Source of the DNA: Gaiellasilicea sp963789355
GTDB lineage: Bacteria; Actinomycetota; Thermoleophilia; Gaiellales; Gaiellaceae
Reading direction: 5' to 3'
DNA length: 64,000 bases
Assembly (NCBI GenBank): GCA_963789355.1
Contig: CAWBKK010000006.1
Location: 1-64,000, forward strand
Below are positions 8,381 through 18,033 of the stretch, one piece after another. The position numbers and the translations under genes were made by a program. Under the pieces are notes generated by a model. The model had not been told where the DNA came from. It saw nothing but the letters and a program-made list of their open reading frames with translations, and ran no database searches. The stretch's first letter is position 1; the number at the start of each line of letters is the position of its first letter.

Positions 8381-10386
8381 GCGGGCGTCTCTGCGAGCGC
8401 AACGAGCTCGCGCCGCAGGTCCTTGATCTCGTCGCGGAGCTTGGCCGCGTACTCGAAGCGAAGCTCCTCGGCGGCGACGAACATCTCCTCCTCGAGCGTG
8501 ATCGCGAGCTTCTCGAGCTCCTCGCGCGACAGCCCCTCGACGTCGGCCTTCGCGCCTCGCCGGCGCCGCCCCGGGACGTTCGGGTTCTCCAGGGAGAGGA
8601 ACTCCGCGATGTCGCTGACGCCCTTCGTGATCGAGATCGGCGTCGTCCCGTGCTCCTCGTTGTAGGCGAGCTGGATCGCGCGGCGCCGCTCGGTCTCCTC
8701 CATCGCGCCCTTGATCGCCTCCGTCATCTTGTCGGCATAGAGGAGCACGCGCCCGTTCACGTTCCGCGCCGCGCGGCCGATCGTCTGCACGAGCGCCGTC
8801 TTGCCACGCAGGAAGCCCTCCTTGTCGGCGTCGAGGATCGCGACGAGCGAGACCTCGGGCAGGTCGAGCCCTTCGCGGAGCAGGTTGATCCCCACGAGCA
8901 CGTCGTACTCGCCGAGCCGCAGCTCGCGGATGATCTGGATCCGCTCGAGCGTGTCGATCTCGGAGTGGAGGTAACGCGCCCGCACGCCCGCCTCGAGCAG
9001 GTAGTCGGTCAGGTCCTCCGACATCTTCTTGGTCAGGGTCGTCACGAGCACGCGCTCACCCGCCTCCTCGCGGCGGCGGATCTCGTTCAGCAGGTCGTCG
9101 ATCTGGTTCTTCGTCGGCCTCAGCTCGACCTCGGGATCGACGAGGTAGGTGGGCCGGATCAGCTGCTCCGAGACCACCTGCGAGTGGCGGAGCTCGAACG
9201 GGCCCGGCGTCGCCGAGACGAAAACGAGCTGGTTGACCTTGTCGAGAAACTCGTCGAAGCGGAGCGGCCGGTTGTCGAGCGCGGACGGGAGCCGGAAGCC
9301 GTGGTCGACGAGCGTCTGCTTGCGCGACCGGTCGCCCTCGTACATGCCGCCGATCTGGGGGATCGTCTGGTGCGACTCGTCCACGAAGACGACGTAGTCG
9401 GAGGGGAAGTAGTCGAGCAGCGTGTGCGGCGCCGAGCCCGCCGGCCGCCCGTCGAGGATGCGCGAGTAGTTCTCGATCCCGTTGCAGAAGCCGAGCTCGC
9501 GCATCATCTCCAGGTCGTACTCGGTCCGCTGGCGGATCCGGTGCGCCTCGAGCATCCGGCCCTGGCTCTCGAAGAGCGACACCTGTTGCTCGAGCTCGTG
9601 CTTGATCTCGTCCTGCGCCCGCTCGATCGTCGGCTTCGAGGTGACGTACTGCGTCGCGGGGAAAACGGTGATCGTGTCGAGCTTCGCGAAGACCTCGCCG
9701 GTGAGCGGGTCGAAGTGGGTGATCTGCTCGACCTCGTCCCCGAACATCGAGACGCGGTAGGCGGTCTCGGTGTACGCCGGCTGGATCTCGATCACATCGC
9801 CCTTGACCCGGAAGCGGCCGCGCCCGAGCAGCGTGTCGTTGCGGACGTACTGGATGTCGATCAGCTTCCGCAGCATCACGTCGCGGTCGGTCTCCTCGCC
9901 GACGGTGAGGAAGACGACGCGCTTCTCGTACTCCTCCGGCGAGCCGAGGCCGTAGATGCACGAGACGGAGGCGACGATGACCGTGTCCTTGCGCGAGAGC
10001 AGATTCGACGTCGCCGCGTGGCGGAGCCGGTCGATGTCGTCGTTCCGCGAGCTGTCCTTCTCGATGTAGAGGTCGGCCTGCGGGACGTACGCCTCCGGCT
10101 GGTAGTAGTCGTAGTAGGAGACGAAGTACTCGACCGCGTTGGCCGGGAAAAACTCCCGGAACTCGTTGCAGAGCTGCGCGGCGAGCGTCTTGTTGTGCGC
10201 GATCACGAGCGCCGGACGCTGGATCTGCTCGATGATCCACGCCATCGTCGCGGTCTTGCCGGTTCCCGTGGCGCCGAGCAGCGTCTGATAGCGCTCTCCG
10301 CCCTGCAGCGAGCGGGTCAGCTCCTCGATCGCCCGCGGCTGGTCGCCGGTGGGGACATAGCCGGCCGATGTCTTGAGTTCCGCCAT
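8377..10386 (-). CDS. uvrB: Excinuclease ABC subunit B
   Basis: UvrB is the damage-verifying helicase of nucleotide excision repair. It receives DNA from UvrA2 and recruits UvrC. The 669-residue protein shows Walker A GATGTGKT (38-45), the beta-hairpin YYDYYQPEAYVPQ (91-103) that inserts at lesions, DEA(H)-box-like VFVDESH, helicase motif VI QTIGRAARN, and the C-terminal UVR motif (EEEMFVAAEELRFEYAAKLR) that binds UvrC. Length is normal. Its stop shares bases 8377-8380 with the convergent gene. The DUF1360 gene diverges 18 bases upstream. Confidence 0.97.
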   Translation of the reverse strand: MAELKTSAGYVPTGDQPRAIEELTRSLQGGERYQTLLGATGTGKTATMAWIIEQIQRPALVIAHNKTLAAQLCNEFREFFPANAVEYFVSYYDYYQPEAYVPQADLYIEKDSSRNDDIDRLRHAATSNLLSRKDTVIVASVSCIYGLGSPEEYEKRVVFLTVGEETDRDVMLRKLIDIQYVRNDTLLGRGRFRVKGDVIEIQPAYTETAYRVSMFGDEVEQITHFDPLTGEVFAKLDTITVFPATQYVTSKPTIERAQDEIKHELEQQVSLFESQGRMLEAHRIRQRTEYDLEMMRELGFCNGIENYSRILDGRPAGSAPHTLLDYFPSDYVVFVDESHQTIPQIGGMYEGDRSRKQTLVDHGFRLPSALDNRPLRFDEFLDKVNQLVFVSATPGPFELRHSQVVSEQLIRPTYLVDPEVELRPTKNQIDDLLNEIRRREEAGERVLVTTLTKKMSEDLTDYLLEAGVRARYLHSEIDTLERIQIIRELRLGEYDVLVGINLLREGLDLPEVSLVAILDADKEGFLRGKTALVQTIGRAARNVNGRVLLYADKMTEAIKGAMEETERRRAIQLAYNEEHGTTPISITKGVSDIAEFLSLENPNVPGRRRRGAKADVEGLSREELEKLAITLEEEMFVAAEELRFEYAAKLRDEIKDLRRELVALAETPA

Positions 10387-10404
10387 TCGGGTAACAGCCT
10401 AGCG

Positions 10405-10884
10405 ATGGCCGAACAGCCTCCCTACCGCGCGTACGCGACGATCGTCGGCACCTTTCTGGGCGGCCTCGGGGCCGTCAGCGCGCTCGCGGCGGCGCGCGAC
10501 CGGCCGCACTTCCAGATGGCGCCGATCGATCTCACCCTGCTCGGGCTCGCCACCTTCAAGGCCTCGCGGACCGTGGCGCGCGACAAGGTGACGAGCTTCG
10601 TCCGCGAGCCGTTCGTCGAGGGCGACGCCTACGACGGCGAGGACGAGAAGCCGACGCACGACACGGACATGAAGCAGGCGATCGGCGAGCTCGTCACGTG
10701 CACGCGCTGCATCGGCACCTGGATCGGTGCGAGCCTCGCGTCGATCCAGATCCTGACCCCGCGCACCGGCCGCCTCTTGACGTCGATTCTCGCCGCAGGA
10801 GCGGTCAACGACTTCCTCCTGGCCGGCTTCAGCGCGCTCACCGCGAAGGCGAACGAACTCGAAGAGCAAACCGGAGGTTCCTAA
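10405..10884 (+). CDS. DUF1360 family membrane protein
   Basis: The 159-residue product has hydrophobic segments around residues 11-30 and 108-145. It has the DUF1360 pattern: LTLLGLATFKASRTVARDKV followed by VREPFVE, then GELVTCTRCIGTWIGA with its Cys-x-x-Cys pair. The family is widespread in Gram-positive bacteria and its role is unknown. The ATG at 10405 is the only start that preserves the family N-terminus. It diverges from uvrB by 18 bases, so the promoters must overlap the two 5' regions. Confidence 0.75.
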   Translation: MAEQPPYRAYATIVGTFLGGLGAVSALAAARDRPHFQMAPIDLTLLGLATFKASRTVARDKVTSFVREPFVEGDAYDGEDEKPTHDTDMKQAIGELVTCTRCIGTWIGASLASIQILTPRTGRLLTSILAAGAVNDFLLAGFSALTAKANELEEQTGGS

Positions 10885-10921
10885 CAGCACCGTCATGGGC
10901 CGTGACTAGGATCCCGGTCCG

Positions 10922-12797
10922 ATGCGCCGTCTCCTCCTGCTCATTCTCGCTCTCGCCGTCGTCCCGCCCGCCGCAGCGGCGGACCTGACCGTCGCTCCGC
11001 GGGACTTCTCGCCCAAGCAGGAGCGGCTCCGGATCAAGGCGTCGGTGCCGCAGCTCTCACGCGTCGGCGTCCAGCTGACGCGGCCGGATGGTCGCGTGCT
11101 CGGCTGGGTCGTCGAGCCCGAGCGCCGGCGCTTCCTCAACTTCCGCTGGAACGGTCGGCTCCGTGGCGCGCGCGTCCTGGACGGCAGCTACCGGATCCGC
11201 CTCGTCGACGGCGCCCGCGTGCTCGCCACCTCCCCGCTTCGGCTCGACCAGACCGCCGCCCGGCTGACCAACATCCGGGCTCACAATCGCAGTCGGCTCC
11301 CGTTCCAGGGCGACAACAAGCGCTTCACGACGATCTCCCCCAACGGCGACAAGCTGCGCGAGTCGGCCAAGATCGCGTTCACCCTCACCGAGCCGGCGCA
11401 GGTGCATTTCGAGGTGACGAGGACGATCAGCTCGCCGGACACGATCTACGAACAATGGGCGAACCTGAAGCCCGGCCGAAACGTCTTCACCTGGCATCCG
11501 CACTGGTCTCTCGGAGCCCGCACCTATCTCCTCCGGATGACGACGCTCGACAAGGCCGGGAACCGCCGCACGTACGGCGCCGCCAACGCCCGCGAAGGGC
11601 GGAAGCTGAAGTCCGCGGTCGTCCGGATCCTGGGGGTCGACGCGGGCTTCACCGCCGAGAGCTACGTGGCGGCGAGCACCGCGCGGCTGGCGATCGAGAC
11701 GGACGCGACGACGCTGACGCTGCAGACCTTCCGCACGGGCGGCGAGGACACGCGCACGCACGGGGACACGATCATGCACGGGGTCGCCGTCAACCAGCCG
11801 GTGACGATCCCCTGGAGCGCGCGGCACCGGCGCGCGACCCTCAACTTCGCGGTCGGGCCGTGGGCGACCGGCGTCTACTTCGTCAAGCTGACGGCGAACG
11901 ACGGCCGGATCGGCTACGCGCCGTTCGTCGTTCGGCCGACGACGTTCGGCGAGCGCAGCCGCGTTGCCGTCGTGATGCCGACGAACACGTGGCAGGCGTA
12001 CAACTTCCGCGACGGGGACGGCAACGGCTGGGGCGACACGTGGTACGCCAAGGGCGCCCAGAGCACCGCGCGCCTCGGCCGCATGTACATCCGCCGCGGC
12101 GTGCCGCCCCAGTGGCGCAAGTACGACGTCGACTTCATCCGCTGGCTCCACGCCACCGGCAAGCAGCCCGACATCCTGACCGAGACCGATCTGGAGTCGA
12201 TCCGAACCGCCGAAGAGCTGATCCGCCTCTACGACTTCGTCGTCTTCCCGGGTCACACCGAGTACGTGACGCGGCACGAGTACGACCTGATCCGCAACTA
12301 CCGCGACCTCGGCGGCAATCTCGCCTTCCTCTCGGCGAACAATTTCTTCTGGGAGGTGCGGCTCCAGGGCCGGACGCTCCGGCGGACACGGCTGTGGCGG
12401 GACGTCGGACGCGGCCCGAGTCGTCGCTCCTCGGCGTCCAGTACCGCGCCAACGACGACGGGCGGCGGCAGCGCCGTTCGTCGTGCGCTCGGCCTCGACC
12501 GCACCCTGGTTCTGGGCGGGCACCGGACTCGGCGACGGCGCCACGTTCGGCCAGGAGCTCGGCGGCTACGGGATCGAGATCGACCAGACGAGCGCGGCGA
12601 CGCCGCCCGGGACGATCGTGCTCGCCGAGATCCCCGACGTCTTCGGGCCCGGGCTGACGGCGCAGATGACCTACTACGAGACACCGCAGGGCGCGAAGGT
12701 CTTCGCCGGCGGCGTGATCGACTTCGGCGGCTCCGCGACGCTGCCGTCGGTTCGCCGGCTGCTCGAGAACCTCTGGGCGAGGCTCGCGCAGCCCTAG
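10922..12797 (+). pseudogene. Secreted DMFA2-like (dimethylformamidase beta-subunit C-terminal-type) protein, two frame breaks
   Basis: The first frame encodes a signal peptide (MRRLLLLILALAVVPPAAA) and beta-rich N-terminal domains. A domain resembling the C-terminal part of N,N-dimethylformamidase large subunit follows (VAVVMPTNTWQAYNFRDGDG, DFVVFPGHTEYVTRHEYDLI, LGGNLAFLSANNFFWEV). The frame then breaks near 12404 and again near 12463. The pieces RPESSLLGVQYRANDDG and PFVVRSASTAPWFWAGTG continue in the other two frames to the TAG at 12795-12797. Each break fits one missing base, and no stop codon intervenes when joined. The intact protein would be about 625 residues. Assembly error is likelier than decay. 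The substrate is unknown. Confidence 0.7.
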
Positions 12798-12836
12798 CTC
12801 TTTTTCGAGGTCGCTTGCCGGGCGTAGGATCGCGCC

Positions 12837-13463
12837 ATGCGACGTATCCAACGCCTGACCGCGAGCCTGGCTCTGGCGCTGGTGCTGACCGGCTCGGCCT
12901 GCGGCGGCGACGACGAGCCCGCGGCGCCCGAGGCGGCGAGCACGAATGCGAAGCCGGGAGCCCCTGACGTCGAGCGGTTCCTCATGCGCAGCGGCGAGCA
13001 GCCAGGGTTCAGGCCCGACGGCGACGACTGGACTATCGTCGGAGTGGACGCGCTCGCGGCGGAGTGGAACCTGCAGCCCGCCGCCGCGCAGCAGCTACGC
13101 GACCGAGGGTTCGTCTCGTTCACCTCCCGGCGGACGCACGGCCGCGACGCGGGAGGCGTCAACGAGATTCTGGTGTTCAGGACGCCCAAGGGAGCCCGGG
13201 ATCAGCTGGCCCACGACTTGCTCGCGAGCACGATCCACGAGACCCTGCCCGAGACATCGATCCGCCGCTTCACCGTGCCCGAGGTCCCGGGCGCGCGCGG
13301 CTGGACGGGGAACGACCTGCACGACAACCCGATCGGCACCGTGCAGTGGGTGCAGGGCCGCTGCCTGATGTTGCTCGTCAGCGAGGGCGATCTCCCCTTC
13401 GTCGACGTGCTCTCGACCGGCGCGCGGGCGATCTACGAGCGCACCGGAGGCGATTGCCCGTAG
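12837..13463 (+). CDS. Predicted lipoprotein of unknown function
   Basis: This 208-residue protein has a signal peptide ending in a lipobox LTGSAC (Cys near residue 22), followed by an acidic, alanine-rich linker, so it is probably anchored to the outer face of the membrane. The mature domain includes SGEQPGFRPDG, VNEILVFRTPKGARDQLA and GRCLMLLVSEGD. It resembles many small actinobacterial lipoproteins that end in a conserved 'ATAIYxRTGGxCP'-like tail. It follows the DMFA2-like gene by 39 bases on the same strand. Confidence 0.7.
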   Translation: MRRIQRLTASLALALVLTGSACGGDDEPAAPEAASTNAKPGAPDVERFLMRSGEQPGFRPDGDDWTIVGVDALAAEWNLQPAAAQQLRDRGFVSFTSRRTHGRDAGGVNEILVFRTPKGARDQLAHDLLASTIHETLPETSIRRFTVPEVPGARGWTGNDLHDNPIGTVQWVQGRCLMLLVSEGDLPFVDVLSTGARAIYERTGGDCP

Positions 13464-13472
13464 GGCGCGCGC

Positions 13473-14687
13473 CTACGCCGCCGGCACCGCGGTCGCTTCC
13501 GGCGCGGGCTCCTCGCGATGCCGCAGCGCGATCGTCGCGAAGACGAGCGCGGTCGCGGTCATCCCGACCGCGGTGGCGGCGAAGACGCGCGTCGGCTCCC
13601 AGGCCCCGAGCAGCTGCCCGGCCGTGAGGAAGCCGAGCGGCGCGGAGAGCGTGCTGATCGAGATCAGCGCCGTCATCACCTTCGGCCGCAGCTCCGTCGG
13701 GGTGCGCGACGTGATCACGCCCAACAGCGGGCCGTTGACGAACGGGATGAAGAGCATCATCAGGAAGAGCGCGCCCATCACGCCCCAGGCGGGGAGGTCG
13801 AACGGCAGCAGCCAGAGCGGCAGCGTCGCCGCGACGATGCCGATTCCCGCCATCCGCAGCGGCGCCATCCGCTTGACGACCATCATCGCGAGGATGCTGC
13901 CGACGAGCGCGCCGGCCCCGCCAGCGGTGTAGAAGAGGCCGGCTACCCGCGAGCTCTCGAACTCGTGGAAGGCGTAGAAGGGGATCGTCGCCGAGATCGA
14001 CGAGCCGACGAAGTTGAGGGCGATCAGTGTCGCGCCGAGCGGCGCCAAGAGCCGGTCGCGGACGAAGAACGCGATCCCCGCCAGGACGCCGCCGCTCGCG
14101 ACCGCGCCCGCCAGCCGCTTCGTCTTCGGGACGAGGCCCCAGAGCAAGAGGAAGGAGACGACGTAGGTCCCCGCGTCGACATAGAGCACGTTCGGCGCGC
14201 TCATGAACGGGATCAGCACGCCCGCGAGCGCCGGCCCGGCGAGCCCGGCCATCGCCGTCCCGCCCTCGATCAGGCTGTTGGCCTGGGTGATCGTGCGCTC
14301 GTCCTCGCCCACGAGCTCCGGCAAGATCACGCGCTGCGCGGCGAAGTACGGAGCCATGAAGCAGCCGAGCAGGAAGACAAGGGCGAGCAAGAGCGGGAAG
14401 CTGAGCGCGTCGGCGGCGTGCAGCAGTGGGAGCCCGGCGAGCAGCGGAATCCGCGCCGCGTCGCAGACGAGCATCGTCCGCCGGGCGCCGAGCCGCTCCA
14501 CGACCGTCCCGCTCGGGATGCCGAGGAGGGCCATCGGCAGGATCTCGGCGGCGAGAACGTAGGTCATTTTCGCCACCGAGCCCGTGGTCACGAGCACGAA
14601 CCACGGCAGCGCCAGGTACGTCATCCGGGAACCGAGGATCGAGACGATCTCGGCGGAGACGAGCGCGGCGATCGGCGTCTTTCTCAT
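13473..14687 (-). CDS. MFS transporter
   Basis: The 404-residue product starts at ATG 14687 (MRKTPIAALVSAEIVSILGS) and has about twelve hydrophobic segments. The loop between the second and third segments (GIPSGTVVERLGARRTMLVC) is the classic MFS motif A position (G-x(3)-D/E-R-x-G-R-R). The sequence resembles the MFS_3/EntS-type group of exporters. It is divergent from a TetR gene with 44 bases between starts. That arrangement normally means the TetR protein represses the pump and is released by its substrate. The substrate is unknown. Confidence 0.85.
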   Translation of the reverse strand: MRKTPIAALVSAEIVSILGSRMTYLALPWFVLVTTGSVAKMTYVLAAEILPMALLGIPSGTVVERLGARRTMLVCDAARIPLLAGLPLLHAADALSFPLLLALVFLLGCFMAPYFAAQRVILPELVGEDERTITQANSLIEGGTAMAGLAGPALAGVLIPFMSAPNVLYVDAGTYVVSFLLLWGLVPKTKRLAGAVASGGVLAGIAFFVRDRLLAPLGATLIALNFVGSSISATIPFYAFHEFESSRVAGLFYTAGGAGALVGSILAMMVVKRMAPLRMAGIGIVAATLPLWLLPFDLPAWGVMGALFLMMLFIPFVNGPLLGVITSRTPTELRPKVMTALISISTLSAPLGFLTAGQLLGAWEPTRVFAATAVGMTATALVFATIALRHREEPAPEATAVPAA

Positions 14688-14700
14688 CCGCGCGATAATA

Positions 14701-14712
14701 GTACGACTGTAC
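14701..14712. promoter_or_regulatory. Candidate TetR operator in the MFS/TetR divergent promoter
   Basis: The 44-base spacer between the divergent starts contains GTAC-GACT-GTAC with flanking AA/TT symmetry (AATAGTAC ... GTACGTTT, six of eight outer positions match). It is the only dyad in this A/T-richer spacer and its position would block both promoters. The assignment is inferred from context only. Confidence 0.35.
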
Positions 14713-14731
14713 GTTTTTGTAAAGTGAAGCG

Positions 14732-15301
14732 ATGCCGAAGGTGACCGAGGAGCACAAGGAGGCCCGCCGCGGGCAGATCCTGGCGGGTGCGCAGCGCGCC
14801 TTCGCCCGGCACGGCTACGAAGGCGCGACGGTGGCACGGCTCGAGGAGGAGACGGGCCTCTCCCGCGGCGCGATCTTCAACTACTACGAGAACAAGGAGG
14901 CGCTCTTCGTCGAGCTCGTGCGGCGCTCGTCCGACCGGTTCGTCGAGATCTGGCTCGAGCAGGGCTACCGGGCGCTGCTCGAGGCGGTCATGCACGAGGA
15001 CCCCGAATGGCTCTCCGTCCAGGTCGAGGCGGCGCGGCGCGTCCGTACAGACGCGCGTTTCCGCGAGCAGATCGCGCGGCTCGAGGAAGACGTCCGGGAG
15101 CAGCGCGTGTCGAGGTTCGCGCGGCTACGGGGCGTGACCCGCGACGACGTCCCGATCGAGGTGATCGCCCAGTTCCTCGGCACGCTCGCGAACGGCGTCG
15201 CCTTTGCGCGGGTGACGGACGACCCGATGCCGGATCTCGACCAGCTGATGACGCTGATCGAAACCGGTGTAGCGCCTCGTTCAAGCGCGCAAAGTCCCTG
15301 A
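14732..15301 (+). CDS. TetR family transcriptional regulator
   Basis: The 189-residue protein has an N-terminal TetR HTH: ILAGAQRAFARHGYEGATVA, then LEEETGLSRGAIFNYYENKE, where the recognition helix is GAIFNYYENKEAL. The C-terminal half is a helical ligand or dimer domain without a family I can name. It diverges from the MFS exporter gene and very likely regulates it and itself through the dyad at 14701-14712. Its end is 25 bases from the convergent transglycosylase gene. Confidence 0.87.
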   Translation: MPKVTEEHKEARRGQILAGAQRAFARHGYEGATVARLEEETGLSRGAIFNYYENKEALFVELVRRSSDRFVEIWLEQGYRALLEAVMHEDPEWLSVQVEAARRVRTDARFREQIARLEEDVREQRVSRFARLRGVTRDDVPIEVIAQFLGTLANGVAFARVTDDPMPDLDQLMTLIETGVAPRSSAQSP

Positions 15302-15326
15302 CGGAGCCGCTTCGCGGACCCGGCGA

Positions 15327-15875
15327 TCAGTTGAGGCCGAGTTCCGAGCGGTACGCCCGGGCGTAGATCGCTTTCAGCTCCCGCACCCGCTCGACGTAGT
15401 GCCGCGTCTCGTCGAACTGGATCCCGACGCCCTCCTCGCGCCAGCGGTCGACGTTCGCCTGGCCGGCGTTGTAGGCGGCGAGCGCGAGCTCCTCGTCCTC
15501 GTACTTGTCGAGCAGGTGCCGCAGGTACCAGGAGCCATAGCGGACGTTCAGCTCCGGGTTGTGGAGGTCTTCGGGCTTCCAGTTCTCGCCGCCGGTGCGG
15601 TCGGCGATTCCCTGGCCCGTGGACGGGAGGAGCTGCATCAGCCCGACAGCGCCGGAGGCGGAGACCGCGTCGGCGTCGAACTTGGACTCCTGGTAGATCA
15701 CCGCCGCGACCAGGTGCGGATCGAGCGAGTAGTTCTCGGCGTGGCCGACGACGATCTGCTCGTAGCGAAGCGGGTAGCGCAGCCGCTCGTACCAGCGCGG
15801 CTCCGTCTCGAGAACGTACAAAGCGAATGCGGCGAGGACGACGCCGAGCAGGCCGAACGTGCCGAGCAGCTTCAC
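15327..15875 (-). CDS. Lytic transglycosylase (SLT domain)
   Basis: The product is 182 residues with an N-terminal membrane anchor (about residues 4-22) and a goose-lysozyme/SLT fold: LVAAVIYQESKFDADAVSAS, where Glu in YQES is catalytic, then GAVGLMQLLPSTG and LALAAYNAGQANV. It cleaves the MurNAc-GlcNAc bond of peptidoglycan with 1,6-anhydro formation. The start is GTG and overlaps the coaE TGA as GTGA, so translation is coupled to coaE, an arrangement also known for slt genes in related actinobacteria. Confidence 0.9.
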   Translation of the reverse strand: MKLLGTFGLLGVVLAAFALYVLETEPRWYERLRYPLRYEQIVVGHAENYSLDPHLVAAVIYQESKFDADAVSASGAVGLMQLLPSTGQGIADRTGGENWKPEDLHNPELNVRYGSWYLRHLLDKYEDEELALAAYNAGQANVDRWREEGVGIQFDETRHYVERVRELKAIYARAYRSELGLN

Positions 15876-16459
15876 GCCTTGAGCTCCTTCATCACCCCGG
15901 CGACCCAGGCGTCGAGCTCCTCGAGGGTGCCCGTGTTCACGTACGCGAAGTCCGCCCGCTTCACCTTCTCCTTGTCCGGGAGCAGCCGCTCGTCACGGTC
16001 GTCGCGGGTGACCCGGCGCCGCTGCTCGCGGAGCTTCGCGGGTGCGGTGATCACGATCACCTTGTCGAAGCGCTCGTCGCCGCCGGTCTCGTAGAGGAGC
16101 GGCACCTCCGTGACGGAGACCTCGGGCGGCTCCGGCAACTCGGCGAGCTGCTCGCGCCAGCGCAGGTACTCCGCGGCGACGAGCGGGTGCAGAAGCTGCT
16201 CGAGAAAGTCGAGCTTGGCCCGGTCGCCGAAGACGATCTCCCCCACCCGCTTGCGGTCGATCACGCCGTCGTCGTCGAGGACGTCCTCGCCCAGCTCACA
16301 GACGATCGCCTGCTTCACGTCAGGGTCGGTGCGGAGCAGGTGGTGGACGATCTCGTCGCTCGAGACCGTTGCGGCGCCCGCCTTCTGGAACGCGAACAAC
16401 GCCTCGCTCTTGCCGGCGCCGATCCCGCCGGTGATTGCAACCGCGACGGGGCGCGGCAA
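15872..16459 (-). CDS. coaE: Dephospho-CoA kinase
   Basis: CoaE phosphorylates the 3'-hydroxyl of dephospho-CoA, the last step of CoA synthesis. I start it at the TTG at 16459, giving LPRPVAVAITGGIGAGKSEA. This yields 195 residues, the usual size, with the P-loop GGIGAGKS, LDFLEQLLHPLV and VPLLYETGG. The open frame also runs back into rpsA, producing an apparent 689-residue fusion. The native rpsA stop in another frame lies one base upstream of this TTG, so the fusion reflects a frame break in rpsA near 16707. Confidence 0.9.
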   Translation of the reverse strand: MPRPVAVAITGGIGAGKSEALFAFQKAGAATVSSDEIVHHLLRTDPDVKQAIVCELGEDVLDDDGVIDRKRVGEIVFGDRAKLDFLEQLLHPLVAAEYLRWREQLAELPEPPEVSVTEVPLLYETGGDERFDKVIVITAPAKLREQRRRVTRDDRDERLLPDKEKVKRADFAYVNTGTLEELDAWVAGVMKELKA

Positions 16460-16460
16460 G

Positions 16461-17941
<1,481 letters not shown>

Positions 17942-17984
17942 GCGAGACGCGGAGTATAGCCACGTTCAGCCGCCTCGAACTGAA

Positions 17985-18021
17985 AGGGAGGGCTGATGCG
18001 GCGCCCGCATCAGCCCTCCCT
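17985..18021 (-). terminator. Terminator after the 5'-nucleotidase gene
   Basis: A perfect 16-base stem, AGGGAGGGCTGATGCG (17985-18000) with its complement at 18006-18021 and a 5-base loop, lies 13 bases past the nucleotidase stop. On the minus strand it is followed by TTTCAGTTC. It separates the nucleotidase transcript from rpsA. Confidence 0.8.
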
Positions 18022-18033
18022 GTTTCGGGCCTG

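Noticed and set aside
8080..10884. 934-residue open frame on the plus strand
   Set aside because: It is the antisense reading of uvrB, Arg/Asp-rich and without domains. Only its last 159 residues (from 10405) are the real DUF1360 gene.
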